Source: Pomphorhynchus laevis
Taxonomy: Eukaryota > Acanthocephala > Palaeacanthocephala > Echinorhynchida > Pomphorhynchidae
Assembly: GCA_012934845.2 (NCBI GenBank)
Contig: WNNJ02002305.1
Coordinates: 62,001 to 126,000 of the forward strand
Length of the DNA stretch: 64,000 nucleotides
Direction: 5' to 3'
The stretch's first letter is position 1. Each line of letters opens with the position of its first letter. Below are positions 33,301 to 42,830 of this stretch, in pieces. The notes beneath the pieces are model-generated. The model made no database searches. It was not told where the DNA came from and saw only the letters and a list, made by a program, of their open reading frames with translations. The translations under genes and the position numbers were made by a program.

Positions 33301-35729
33301 CGTCAAATCCGGACGTCCAATTGAAGTAGGGAAGCCAAAACTCGCCGGAGATCGAATGCGTTCGCAAGAGTATATTCGGATATATTCCGAATCGGTTTTT
33401 TCCCAGTGCTGTTCCACCTTCCGTAGGTTTCGATCACTGCTGCCGAGAAGCTATAACCGCTGTCCTCCATCTTGCGCCTATATTTCCTATCTTTAACGGA
33501 TACCGCATATTTGTTAGCTGCAATGCGGGGATGCGTGCTGCCATTTTGACGACTGAATTTTGTTGTGGGTTCGTCACCACAACATCTACAGCTTGTGGGG
33601 GATCGCCATAAAAGAGAATTCCGCTGGCCTTTCGCGTAAGTTTCTGATAAGATGAGGTACTTCGCGGGCTACTCTCATACCAGCACAGGTAGTAGCTTGG
33701 AATATGGTGTCCCGAATACCGTCATGCCGGACGTCTGTTATTTATTAGTCAATTCATAAAAATGACGTTTATTTTAAATTTTATTTTTTTAACTTGATAT
33801 AAATTGTTTAAAATCAAAAAACAATTATTAATTTTATTTTTAAATTATTACTTTTTGATTTGGCATTATTATGTTTTATTTATTTTATAATTATATTAAA
33901 TACGTAGACTCAGTTAGCTGATTTAATTTGAAAGTTTCCATTAGAAAACACGGCCCAGCTGCCGTGTTGGGTCGAGAAATAAGTACCGAAATCTGATAGC
34001 ATAGCAGTTCCTCCTGATACCTCTAATTCTTATTCGGATACAACGTCTGTTATTTTTATCTTTATTTTTGGTTTATAGTATTAAATATGTAAACTCAGTT
34101 ATCTGATTTAAATCAGATAACCGAGTTATCAGAATGACCTCTAATTCTTATTCAATACAACGTCTGTTATTTATTAGTCAGTTCATAAAAATGACGTTTA
34201 TTTTAAATTTCAATTTTTTAACTTGATATAAATTACAGAAAATCTAAAAACAATTATTAATTTTATTATTTAATTATTACTTTTTGATTTAGCATTATTA
34301 TGTTTTGTTTATTTTATAATTATATTAAATACGTAGACTCAGTTAGCTGATTTGATGTATTAATCTAAAAATGATTGTTTTCAATGGAATGTATTGATGA
34401 CTTATGATGACTCAATTTAATTATCATACTTTTTCCATAAGTGAACTTTAGTTATTTTGAAATTATGCTTATGAAAAAAAATTTTGTTTCTTATTTTAAA
34501 AATGATTAAAAAAGTGACTATTTTTTCAAAAGTTTTGATAAATCGATGGCATTTAATAAATGACATGTTGGTTTGTAACATGTTAGGTGACTATAAATGA
34601 TGTCGACATCTTTTTTTGGTGTTGGCGTGTTTATTTGTAAGACTTGTCAAGTCGTACGAGGTACTCTTTATAATTAGCAAGTTATAGAATATTTTGTCGT
34701 GATTCGAAAATTATGAAATTAACAATTTATATTGGCTATCAGGAAAAAGTACTATTGATTACAAGATAATCAATAGAGTTTCAAATAAAGCTTACAACTT
34801 TTACTAATTTTAATTCTAAAATTTGAAAAAATAAACAATTACCGTCAACACAATTGCACCAATTATGATTGTAGCACTTCCACCAGCAATGCCATATTTT
34901 GCAGCATCGGAAGAACTTAAAGCATCAGAATGCATTTATTTATAACGTAAGATATTTAAAAAAAATGTAATTATTTTATGTTTTGTGGTTTCATGGTTTC
35001 TTTAAATTTATTTTTTTTATTCATTTTATTTGTAATTTAAATAAATTAAATAATAAGAAATTTATTATGTTTGCAAGAAGAACTTTCTTTTTGCTTGAAA
35101 TCACATAAATATGTATAATATCATATCATTAACATCAAAAATAACATCATTTTATATAATTATGATCTAATTAGTTTGTAAATTTAAATTTGCTTAGTTC
35201 ATTCAAAATTTTTATAGTTTACGTGCATTATTTGCTTGGGTGATAATTTCAAATCTTCTAAAAATGTGTATAATCTATCTTTTAAAGAGTTGTTAAAGTT
35301 AATCACTTTTAACTAAAGGTGGTTATAAGGCATTATTTATAATTAAAGGTTTATTACTTTTTACGCTTAGTAATATAGATTTATACGCTTTGTACGCCTA
35401 TAGCACATAAGATATTTAATCACGTAAAATGTTTAAATAATTATTAAATATTTAATAATTTATGTTTAATTAATATTTAATTTTAATTATTTAAATTTTT
35501 AAATTATGGTGTTTGATAAAAAAAATAACATGTCATAATTTTCATTATGAAAATTTGCGTAAAATGTAAATTCATCTATATGTCTACTAAGATATTTTTT
35601 CTAGGCAAATACGTCGGAAATAGACCAATTAAGTTAAGGAAAAGTACATGGAAAGATAGAAATATCGAAATAGTGAAGAAGAAGATTAAAGAAAAGGCAA
35701 TGTTTACTCACAAACCGACTCAATCTTAG
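18309..35729 (+). CDS. RBM42: RNA-binding protein 42 (RBM42), six exons
   Basis: RBM42 is a nuclear RRM protein linked to pre-mRNA splicing. Six exons join in phase to 277 codons plus stop: 18309-18349, 18399-18480, 22256-22532, 23284-23397, 26616-26810 and 35605-35729. Exon 1-2 gives MNPNKRLIEEEFSRFERELAE, matching the family's N-terminal acidic helix; exon 3 is proline-rich then basic; exon 4 has FVRTAGGEVWEDETLQEW. Exon 5 is most of the RRM (FRLFCGDLGNEVNDD, RNP1-like KGFGFVSF), and exon 6 completes it (GKYVGNRPIKLRKSTWKDRN). Donors are GT and acceptors end in TTTAG or CTAG. Intron 1 is only 49 nt while intron 5 is 8.8 kb and filled with retroelements. The exon 2 donor is chosen by phase and is the least certain edge. 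The protein is shorter than vertebrate RBM42 because the proline-rich middle is reduced. Confidence 0.92.
19145..21110 (-). mobile_element. RTE-like LINE copy 1, 5'-truncated and broken, in RBM42 intron 2
   Basis: Minus-strand frames encode an RTE-type reverse transcriptase. From the 5' side: NGKSSEVYEIRCEALKDLD and PSEWRTG (frame 21007-20468), CSNYRDITLLSQT and CGFRPGRETTDQLF (20458-20243), the catalytic SLLFADDVVLL (20145-19768), DVKDFKYLGVLFS (19906-19550), RWIGHVLRMS (19568-19359) and the terminal RLRGRPRYRFRYQISKLAEDRLGL (19362-19159). The copy lacks its endonuclease and has at least four frame breaks. A sister copy is at 42831-44875 and a 3' fragment at 31125-31450. Confidence 0.85.
21111..22255 (+). 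other. Rest of RBM42 intron 2
   Basis: AT-rich intron sequence without a recognised gene or element. It ends in the acceptor CTTCACTTTAG. Confidence 0.6.
22533..23283 (+). other. RBM42 intron 3
   Basis: Begins GTAAGATAATG and ends TTCATTTAG. AT-rich, with nothing recognised inside. Confidence 0.75.
23398..25264 (+). other. RBM42 intron 4, first part
   Basis: Mostly AT-rich sequence with no gene. A less AT-rich patch at about 24640-24960 (with TTTCGGATAGTCC and CGTTTCGGTT) looks like old repeat material but was not identified. Confidence 0.5.
25265..26520 (+). mobile_element. Nest of Penelope-like 3' ends in RBM42 intron 4
   Basis: At least five partial copies of the PLE 3' region lie in a row on the plus strand. 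Structured-motif cores lie near 25289, 25588, 25700, 25873 and 26321, each followed by CTGTTATTTATTAGTCAAT and AT-rich tail. One copy (25418-25675) carries a short RT piece (RYIDDICVFNSNNFY) at about 25430-25515 fused directly to the 3' motif, a deletion shared with copies at 49.7 and 51.65 kb. The copies vary enough to be separate insertions or old tandem duplications. Confidence 0.75.
26811..27190 (+). other. RBM42 intron 5, first part
   Basis: Begins GTAAGCG. AT-rich sequence up to the 3' tail of element C; nothing else seen. Confidence 0.6.
27195..30243 (-). mobile_element. Element C: CXC-domain LINE, full span but broken
   Basis: Third full-span copy of the class, in RBM42 intron 5. From its start codon at 30243 (MTRGKPTSHPRCCNCNG) it shows the CXC block (one CxxC pair is altered), RTTVVRKILEKRI, AAGPSGVDASMW, a broken IPLDK..GIRPIGIG segment near 29170-29220, SIDAKNAFNSVNR, FTQGDPLAM, catalytic RWYADDACFVG (28737-28700), the finger CSCGAAFTTIHMISC and the nuclease block RLDFSCSGLHG with FFDVCVF (27700-27600). 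At least five frame breaks split it. The 3' region holds GGCCCATTTGCGGG near 27220. A 19-bp minisatellite lies just 5' of its start. Confidence 0.85.
30319..30560. repeat. 19-bp minisatellite, 12 full units plus a part
   Basis: The unit GCAGTCGATTGTCTGAAAC is repeated without visible variation about 12 times and ends in a 10-base partial unit. There are no spacers. It contains a CpG in each unit within an AT-rich region and lies about 75 bases upstream of the element C start codon, so it may be part of that element's 5' region. Confidence 0.95.
30561..31120 (+). other. AT-rich intron sequence
   Basis: Part of RBM42 intron 5. No gene, RNA or recognised repeat seen. Confidence 0.6.
31125..31450 (-). 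mobile_element. RTE-like LINE, 3' end fragment
   Basis: A minus-strand frame (about 31440-31145) encodes only the last part of the RTE protein: ELGHVLGMS, FRGRLRYRCRDQISKLTEERLGLSERELW and RALPLRPDTW. It closely resembles the ends at 19159-19362 and 44690-44840. It is a 5'-truncated insertion in RBM42 intron 5. Confidence 0.85.
31508..32062 (+). other. AT-rich intron sequence with one short PLE scrap
   Basis: Part of RBM42 intron 5. The only recognised piece is at about 31938-31980 (ATGATGACCTCTAATCC to GTCTGTTATT), a scrap of the PLE 3' motif. Confidence 0.5.
32066..33300 (-). pseudogene. CALR: Calreticulin-like intronless copy, broken
   Basis: Calreticulin is the lectin chaperone and calcium store of the ER. 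The minus strand encodes nearly the whole mature protein without introns: VYFKDSFDGDG (start of the N-domain, near 33300), DCGGGYVKLF, YYIMFGPDICG, VGIDNESVQAGNLTDDW, P-domain repeats (ADPNDKIPDNWE, TKPNDWDDEADGDW, DNPDYRGPW), SGPIFGDFLIT, then an acidic tail ending HTNEEL, a plausible ER-retrieval signal. The signal peptide is missing. A TGA stands where the family has Trp (KPSD-stop-DD, near 32693), a second stop follows SKKE (near 32287), and a frame change is needed to reach the acidic tail. Upstream it abuts a LINE nuclease fragment. It lies antisense in RBM42 intron 5. Best read as a retrocopy that has decayed. Confidence 0.85.
33301..33735 (-). mobile_element. LINE C-terminal fragment with PD-(D/E)xK nuclease
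   Basis: Minus-strand segments read GIRDTIFQATTCAG and REVPHLIRNLRERPAEF, then GDPPQAVDVVVTNP, DRKYRRKMEDSGYSF and VIETYGRW. This matches the closing part of many invertebrate LINEs, where IRD, a DVxVT strand, K..KY and VIE.GRW outline a restriction-like nuclease. At least one frame change separates the halves. The fragment ends where the calreticulin copy begins. A 97-base piece (33359-33455) is repeated almost exactly at 50993-51089. The family differs from elements A-D. Confidence 0.6.
33722..34365 (+). mobile_element. Penelope-like 3' fragments
   Basis: Two or three partial 3' ends on the plus strand. At 33725-33950 lies the tail from CTGTTATTTATTAGTC to CAGTTAGCTGATTT. A diverged structured motif lies at 33955-34060 (CACGGCCCAGCTGCCGTG, then TACCGAAATCTGATAG), and another tail at 34135-34355. 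Confidence 0.75.
34366..35604 (+). other. End of RBM42 intron 5
   Basis: AT-rich; no element or gene recognised. It ends in the acceptor TTTTTTCTAG before exon 6. Confidence 0.65.
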
Positions 35730-36445
35730 CTAATTTTATTGTATGTACACATGATGACTATTTTTGTTTTTCTTTTATAAAATTATCTTATAATGATTTT
35801 AGCAAAAACAGAAAATAAATTTTACAACTTAAATTATCCACTTTTTCATAAAAGTTAATTGGATGTTTTTTAGTTTTCAAGTGTGTTCTAATTTGTCATA
35901 AAGAGTATTTTGAATCCATTGGTTATGTGATTAAAATCTTAATTAGAGTACATTATATAGTCTTTAGATCAGTAATTCAAATCATTAATTTGAATTACAT
36001 TTTAATTTACAAATATCGCAATAATGATTTAATTCATTTAATATTTAGTTCACAATCGTCTGCGCAGTTTTGCTTAACAATCCGCTTAGAAGTCACCAAA
36101 TTATGAATTGATTCTTAGCTATTGCAAACTTTATACCAGAAAGAACATCTCTAAGATAAGAAGGCATTTAAAGCAACGTAAATGCGGCTGTATTGATAAA
36201 AATATAGAAATTAAAATTTAGCCCAAATGCTTGCACTCGATTTTTAGTAAAAGTCATGATCTACTACCGAAGTCGATATTACATCAATTGAATAACTCTT
36301 TTAGATTCGTTTGGAAATAAGCGTTCGCTTAAAATATTTTACTGTAAAAATTATTATTTTTTCTTTCGTGTTTAAAGCACTCGTATTATAAGTGCTTAAA
36401 TAAAGCCCAAATGTAAGCTTAGCTTAATAAATTTATTAATCTTTG
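35730..36445. other. AT-rich sequence downstream of RBM42
   Basis: Presumably holds the RBM42 3' UTR. AATAAA occurs at 35812-35817, about 85 bases after the stop codon, as a possible polyadenylation signal. Nothing else recognised. Confidence 0.4.
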
Positions 36446-37240
36446 ATAAATCAGATAAGATAACTGAGTCTACGTATTTTATATTATAAATAAATAGAAA
36501 TAAAGTAAATAATAAATAATTATATAAGACTTTATAGAATTTATATTTAAATTATTTTATTTAATTTATATCAACTTAAAATTTAAAATTAAAATACAAA
36601 ATAAAAGTCAATTTTTATGAATTAAATAATAAATAACAAACGATTATACGAATAAGGATTAGATGTCATCAGGAGGAACTAAATGCGTACGATTTATAAA
36701 CATAAATACTTATATAATATAAATACGTACGATTTTAGTACGTAGTTCTCTTTATACAAATCTAAATTCAGCAGATATTAAAGAAGTGATAGAAAAATTA
36801 ATTACTCTTATATTTTGAAGCAAATTTTAATTATATTAAATAATTATAGGATGATGTTGGTGTTTGGATAGTGGATATCCTTTCATTCATTTGGATAGGA
36901 GGATCAAATTAGATAACTGAGTCTACGTATTTTATACGATATATCAATAAAAATAAAGATAAATAATAAATAATTATATCAGATTTTATACAATTTATTG
37001 TTATATAAAGTTAAAATTTAAAATTGAAATTTAAAATAAAAATTATTTGTTATGAATTGACAAGTAAAAAACATACGATGTTTCATAATAAGGATTAAAG
37101 GTCGTCAGGAAGAACTATACTATAGATAAATTAAAAATAAAGATAAATAATTATAATGTACAATGTATTATAATAAGAATTAGAGGTCATCAGGAGGAAC
37201 TGCTATGTTATTGAGTTTCGGCCTTATTCCTCGACTGTTT
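36446..37240 (-). mobile_element. Penelope-like fragments, mostly reversed
   Basis: Minus-strand 3' tails lie at about 36450-36700 and 36900-37230, the second with its motif (TTTCGGCC near 37222). Between them, at 36725-36815 on the plus strand, is a scrap of the RT coding region (reading LYTNLNSADIKEVIEKLI), equivalent to LYTNLDLVDIKEALVKLI in the full copy. Confidence 0.7.
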
Positions 37241-37460
37241 CAAATGCCGTTGTTAGCTATTATTACAATGTTGTATTTTCATCGATTTTGTGGGATGAAC
37301 GATTTCATTATATCGACCCAAATATTTCCTCGTAACTATCTCAAATCTATATTCTAATACATGCTACATTACAATACAAAAAATGTGGCTCAGTTAACAT
37401 TATACAGACAAAATAATGCCTTAATTATTATGATTTCATATTTTACATTTAATTTGAAAG

Positions 37461-37530
37461 TATATCAAGAAACGCATATTAGCCAGTTTATTACTCCTCA
37501 CATCCTTGTGTACATCTAATGGAGGGAATT
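37461..37530 (-). repeat. Repeat shared with 45143-45205
   Basis: AGCCAGTTTATTACTC followed by CATCCTTGTGTACATCT and AATTTTAAGGA occurs here and just 3' of the nuclease fragment of the second PLE lineage. It is probably a piece of that lineage's 3' region. Confidence 0.5.
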
Positions 37531-37639
37531 TTAAGGACCAAGAAATATTTTTAAGATCAAGAAACACATATTTGTTCGTTTTAGGTAAGAATGATTTTGA
37601 ATTTTAATTGTAAGTTAATGCGATTCATTTTGGCTTTCT

Positions 37640-38165
37640 TCAAAATCATTTAAATAATTTAATAGATACATATTTTAAACTAGGTTACTATAAAAATACC
37701 ATCAAGCAGAAAATAGTAAAATATATAGATCAACACAATAATAAAGAATAAATTTAAACTCTTAAGTTGCAAATTTTTATGGATGGATAATAAATAATAT
37801 ACTTTGTATTAGAATAAGATACTAGATAGTTATTTCAGAGGAAATGCATCATTAGCATGTATTTGGCCCCGCTGTTATGTTGGGTAGAGGAGTTAGGGGC
37901 CGAAACCTGATAACACAGCAGTTCTTCCTGAAGACCTCTAATCCTTTCTCTGATACATAGTTTGTTATCTATTAGTCAATTCATAAAAATTGATTTTTAT
38001 TTTTAATTTCAGTTTATAATTCATCTTGATATAAATTATATAAAATCTTATAACAATTATTTATTATTAACCAATTTTTTATTATTTAACTTTTATTTTG
38101 CATTATTTTTAATTTGCAATATAAAATACGTAGACTTAGTTAGCTTATTTATATATTTCAGTAGC
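37640..38165 (+). mobile_element. Penelope-like 3' end, 5'-truncated
   Basis: Begins in the last part of the RT frame (near 37645, with FLWMDNK-type coding before TAATAAATAATATACTT), continues through the spacer GATACTAGATAGTTATT and the structured motif (37855-37950, TTTGGCCCCGCTG to AGACCTCTAATCC), and ends with the terminal repeat at CAATATAAAATACG. It resembles the 3' end at 54000-54400 read on the minus strand. Confidence 0.75.
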
Positions 38166-38384
38166 AATCATGCGATAAACCCTGGCTGACAGGAAACATA
38201 ATAATATAATTTTATAATTATAATAATTTGTAATTATTATAATTATAATAATTTTTTAATTTAATATAAATTTTATATGAAATATATAATATTTCATATA
38301 ATAAGATATTAAATATTATTATCCATCCATAAAAAGTTTCTAATTATTTTTATTTTCCAATAAAAATTGACTATTATTTTAAAT

Positions 38385-39032
38385 CAATTCTTACTGATGA
38401 CCTCTAATCATTATTCTTAAACATCGTATGTTATTTATTAGTCAATTTATAAAAATGACGTTTATTTTAAATTTTAATTATAAATTCTATCGTATTAATT
38501 ATAAATTAATACAATTAAATATAAATTAATATTTATATTTAATTATAAAATTAAATATTTAATTATAATAATATATTTTATTATAAATTCTATTGTATAA
38601 AATATTAAATAATTATTTATCATTTATCTTTATTTCTATTTATATATCGTATAAAATACGTTATTTAATTATTTATTATCCATCCATAAAATTTTTCCAA
38701 TATTGATGATATTTTTATTTTCAGACAAATTTTGACAAAAGTCTATTTTTATTAATTGACTAATAAATAACAGACGTTATATCAGAATAAAAGTTCAATT
38801 TTTATAAATTTATTAACGAATAATTTACGGTATCCGACTAAGAATTAGAAGTCATCAGGAGGAACTGCTATGTTATCAGTTTCCGGCTCCTATTCCTCGG
38901 TCTAACATAGCACCGGGCCAAACACGTGCTAATATCAGAGGAAACACTTGACGTATTACCTGTGAAAATACGCAAATATATTGCAAATTTTTAATTTGCA
39001 ATATAAAATACGTAGACTCAGTTAGCTAATTT
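38385..39032. mobile_element. Short Penelope-like scraps in both orientations
   Basis: A plus-strand tail piece lies at 38390-38480 (TGATGACCTCTAATC to AAATGACGTTT). A minus-strand 3' motif lies at about 38825-38945 (TCATCAGGAGGAACTGCTATG, TTTCCGGCTCC). A terminal-repeat end lies at 38995-39030. Confidence 0.65.
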
Positions 39033-39468
39033 AATTAATTCTGAATAAATATGATATGGTACGATTAATTTAATAATATGATTTGATTCATTATGTAAAT
39101 GAGAATATCCTGTTAAAATAGTGGTAAATATTCGGAATTCGGTGCCTGCATATAGAATTTTATTTTAAAACATACACACATTTTAGAAGTTTATTTAAAT
39201 ATTTTATATAATATTTTGGAATTTTAAATCTTTATGATAATATAATTAATGTAATAATTATAATTTTGATATAATATAATTTGATAATTATAATTATCAA
39301 ATTATTATTATTTTAATGATTATTTATTATAATCATTAATGAGTTTAACAAATTATTTGATAACTAACCACTTACAAGCTTAAACACACATTTGAGAAAT
39401 AATATACATACACTTAATATATACAATTATTCCGTACAATTCAATCGTTTTCGAAACATTAGCACGCA
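39033..39468. other. AT-rich sequence, no gene
   Basis: Low-complexity AT with small palindromes near 39236-39310; part of it (39040-39125) resembles 50365-50465 in the PLE debris. Confidence 0.5.
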
Positions 39469-42400
39469 ATGCCTAAATGACGTCCTGACAGTGTATTGAA
39501 ATGCTCAATTGCAATGGACAGGCTGCAAAATGCAAAAACTGCAAATGTGTTGAGGTCGGTCGAAGATGCACAACATGTAGAGTGGACGGATGTAGCAATA
39601 AGACGAATATAAGTACATCGTCCGATGTATGTATTTTAACTGGAATTCCGGAAAATAATATATACAGAAACGCTATAGAATCAGAATCTTCGCAAAGAAA
39701 TGCATATCAAAATCATACAAACAGAACAGTAATTACTGATACTACTCAGATTGTATCTGTGAATAATTGAATTTCTAATAACTTAGAAATTTGTAATATT
39801 GAAGGGATATATCAAGTGGTTATATAATGGAAGCCAAATATCATAGTGCTCCCTCGATGTTCTGCAAGTAATACTATAATTGATACTATCGCAAACTTTA
39901 TTTCTGTGGCACGAAAAAAATAATGAGAACTCTGTTCTCAAGTCCACTACAGTTTTTTACAATGCGTTCTCCAAAGAATTTTATCAAAAAAGTTAATGTG
40001 TTTCGAAAAACATTAGAGAACAGACTGGCTTTGTGTTTTACAAAAATAGAGCTTTCTGACAAGGCCAATTACCTACAAGTAGCATTTAGTTAACCTATAA
40101 AAGATTCACATATGACGGATTCGAAAAAGAATTATGTTAAACTAATGTTACGATGGAAAGTTGCTGTAAGTTTCGCGATTCTTGATAACAATGATTCGTC
40201 AGGTCCGCTAGGCCCTAATGTTATGTTTGGATCTTCATCTGTCAAAGATGTGCTTGAAAATCTACACCCTATCCCAGAAAATTCACATCCTGATTCTCTT
40301 CTGTTATCACCAATTCATGGAGCGATCACACATCACTCTGTACGCTTCACACAAATTGACGAAGACGCTATTATCAAAGCTTGTAAAAAGACTAACGGAA
40401 GTGCTGGACCATCAGGATGTGATTCGAGTCTATGGAAATTCATGCTCACAGGCTTCGGAATTCATTCACGTAACCTTGTCAGGGCTTTGTCTGAATTCAC
40501 AATTCGATTAACTACTGATAAAATTCCCACTGGTGTTCTTGATGCGTTAACGACATGTAGGCTTGTCGCTATCCCGAAAAAATCCGGGGGCATAGGACCG
40601 ATAGGAGTGTGTGAAGTTACGAAACGCATAGTATGTAAAGCCATAATTGAGGTGGTAAAATTCGACTTGCAAGACGTGGATGGAAAGAGTCAATTGGAGG
40701 CATCACAACGTGGCGGAATTGAGTTTGCTATTCATTCCATCAAATCCGCATTTATGTCGAATAAACAACGTTGTGTTCTTGCCGTGGATGCTTCTAACGC
40801 ATTTAACTCTAAATCGACAAGCTGCTATTCACAATATACAATACATTTGTCCTTCGTTGGCTTGTGTTCTTGCAAACACTTACAGAACCGACGCTCAACT
40901 AGTGCTTGGCGGTACAAGCATATTTTCTCGAGAGGGGTTTACACAAGGGGACCCCTTAGCTATGGCGGCTTTCTCCATGGCCTCACTTCCGTTGAACAAC
41001 AAAATTAAAAACAGTGTTCCCAGCATCACACAAGTTTGGTTTGCGGAGGATGCAAACTTTGTCGGTACTATTGACGAGTTAACTATAGTATGAAATGTAT
41101 AAAAAAGCGGTGGACCTCAATATGGATATTTCGTTAACGCTAAGAAAACACAACTGCTTACTCATCCATCTGAAATAAAGCAAACATGCCCAATGAAAGA
41201 AATTGGAATATCATCGGATGGTATTATGATACTTGGCATTCCTATAGGCACTACCGAGTATGTAAATTCGGTTGCACTTGATAAATCTCATAGTTGAACT
41301 CGTCTACTTGATCGTTTAGTAGAAATAGCCAAAGTTGATCCACATGTATCTTATATCGGTCTTACAAAATCAGTACAATAGAAATGGTCTCACTTTTTCA
41401 TAAATACAACATTTTAATGCGTGCATTTGTCAACGTTGTTGACCATATTAAAAGACAAGCTTTTACCATCTTTAACAAGTCGAACCTTGAATCATGATTG
41501 GTGGACAATATTGACCTCACCTCTTAAACTAGGAGGTCTAGGCGTATTAGACCCCATTTTCACATCCACACTGGAGTATGAAAACGCACAACTAATCTGT
41601 AATACTTATGATTCTGAATATACAGGAGAAACTCTGCGACAAGTACAAGCAGATGTTATAAAAAGTATTTATTGTCAACGAATTAATGTTTACAAGAACC
41701 GTTTAATTGACGTCAAACAAAGGGCTCAACAAGCAGTATTGAATGCAATTAACCATGCTACTCAGAATTGCGCTTTATCATGGCTAAGTGCGCTTCCTCT
41801 AACCGTTGATAACTTTCATCTCCATTCTTATGAATTTAAGGATGCCATATGTCCTAGATATGGATGGAATCCACCAGATCTAAACAAAAATACATGTATA
41901 TGCGGTACAACAAATGGCATTATTCACGCATTATCATGTAAACGCGGTGGTGTACCAATAATCTGTCACAACGATATTCGGAACACGATCGCTTATGCAT
42001 TATCAGAGATATGCCATGGCGTCGAAGTCGAACCAACTTTGCAAAAGATTCCAGTCAGCTTGGAATTCATGAATAATTCAACAACGAAAAATAACAATGC
42101 GCGCCTATACATTTCATGTTATGGACTACAGGACAATAGATATAAGCATACGTTTTTTGACGTCAATGTTTTTTTTTTCAGTACATGCTCCGTCATATGC
42201 CAGCAGTTCGCCTCTCGCCGCCTTTGAATATAATGAAAATCGCAAAAACAGCAAATGCAATGAAAGAATTGTCAGTGTGGAAGAAAGCAAATTTATACCA
42301 TTGATTTTTTCATAATCAGTAGGAGTTGGACCGCCTGCTCTTAATCTACTCAAGGACATTGCCTTGATATCATCGAGCTTAAAATCAGAAAAGTATAGTG

Positions 42401-42597
42401 ATGTATTGGTTCACCTTAAACGCAAGATTAGCTTCTCGATTGCACGTGCTTATTCACTATGTGTGTGAATGCCGCGATCAAGTAGAAGACATCTAATCTT
42501 TCCCGACAATAAATCTCATTTATAGGCCCGTTTACGGGAACCTAATTTCTGTAAATTAACTTTTCTTTTTCAAAAAATATAAAAAATGATTATTTAT
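39469..42597 (+). mobile_element. Element D: CXC-domain LINE on the plus strand, broken
   Basis: Fourth full-span copy. The start ATG is at 39469 (MPK, then a stop). The CXC block follows a one-base shift (NCNGQAAKC, CKCVEVGRRC, CTTCRVDGCSNK). Next are GSAGPSGCDSSLW and AIPKKSGGIGPIGV (frame 40112-41008), AVDASNAFN, FTQGDPLAM, and the catalytic box as VWFAEDANFVG, with the first Asp changed to Glu (frame ending 41093). Later segments are GGLGVLDP, the finger CICGTTNGIIHALSC, and a nuclease block whose core Asp reads Tyr (ARLYISCYG) with FFDVNVF (41421-42227). The 3' region has GGCCCGTTTACGGG near 42523 and an A-rich end. There are at least six breaks. Confidence 0.85.
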
Positions 42598-42657
42598 TAT
42601 TATGTTATATATTCTATGTCAAATGCTGATTTTACAGCTACAATTGAAATTAAAACT

Positions 42658-42830
42658 AATTGAAATTTTACATATTATATTATGTTATATTATAATATAT
42701 TAAAATATATTATAATATAATATATTAAAATATATTATAATATATTAAAATATATTTTAATATATTTTAAATATATTTTAATATATTATATATAATATAT
42801 TAAAATATATTATAATATATCGGATGCTAG
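42658..42830. repeat. AT dinucleotide-type palindromic tract
   Basis: Repeated ATATATTAAAATATATTATAA-type sequence between element D and an RTE-like copy. Self-complementary, with no coding content. Confidence 0.8.

Noticed and set aside
42658-42830. AT palindromes as a functional origin or telomere-like repeat.
   Set aside because: Low-complexity AT sequence common in this genome; no further signal.
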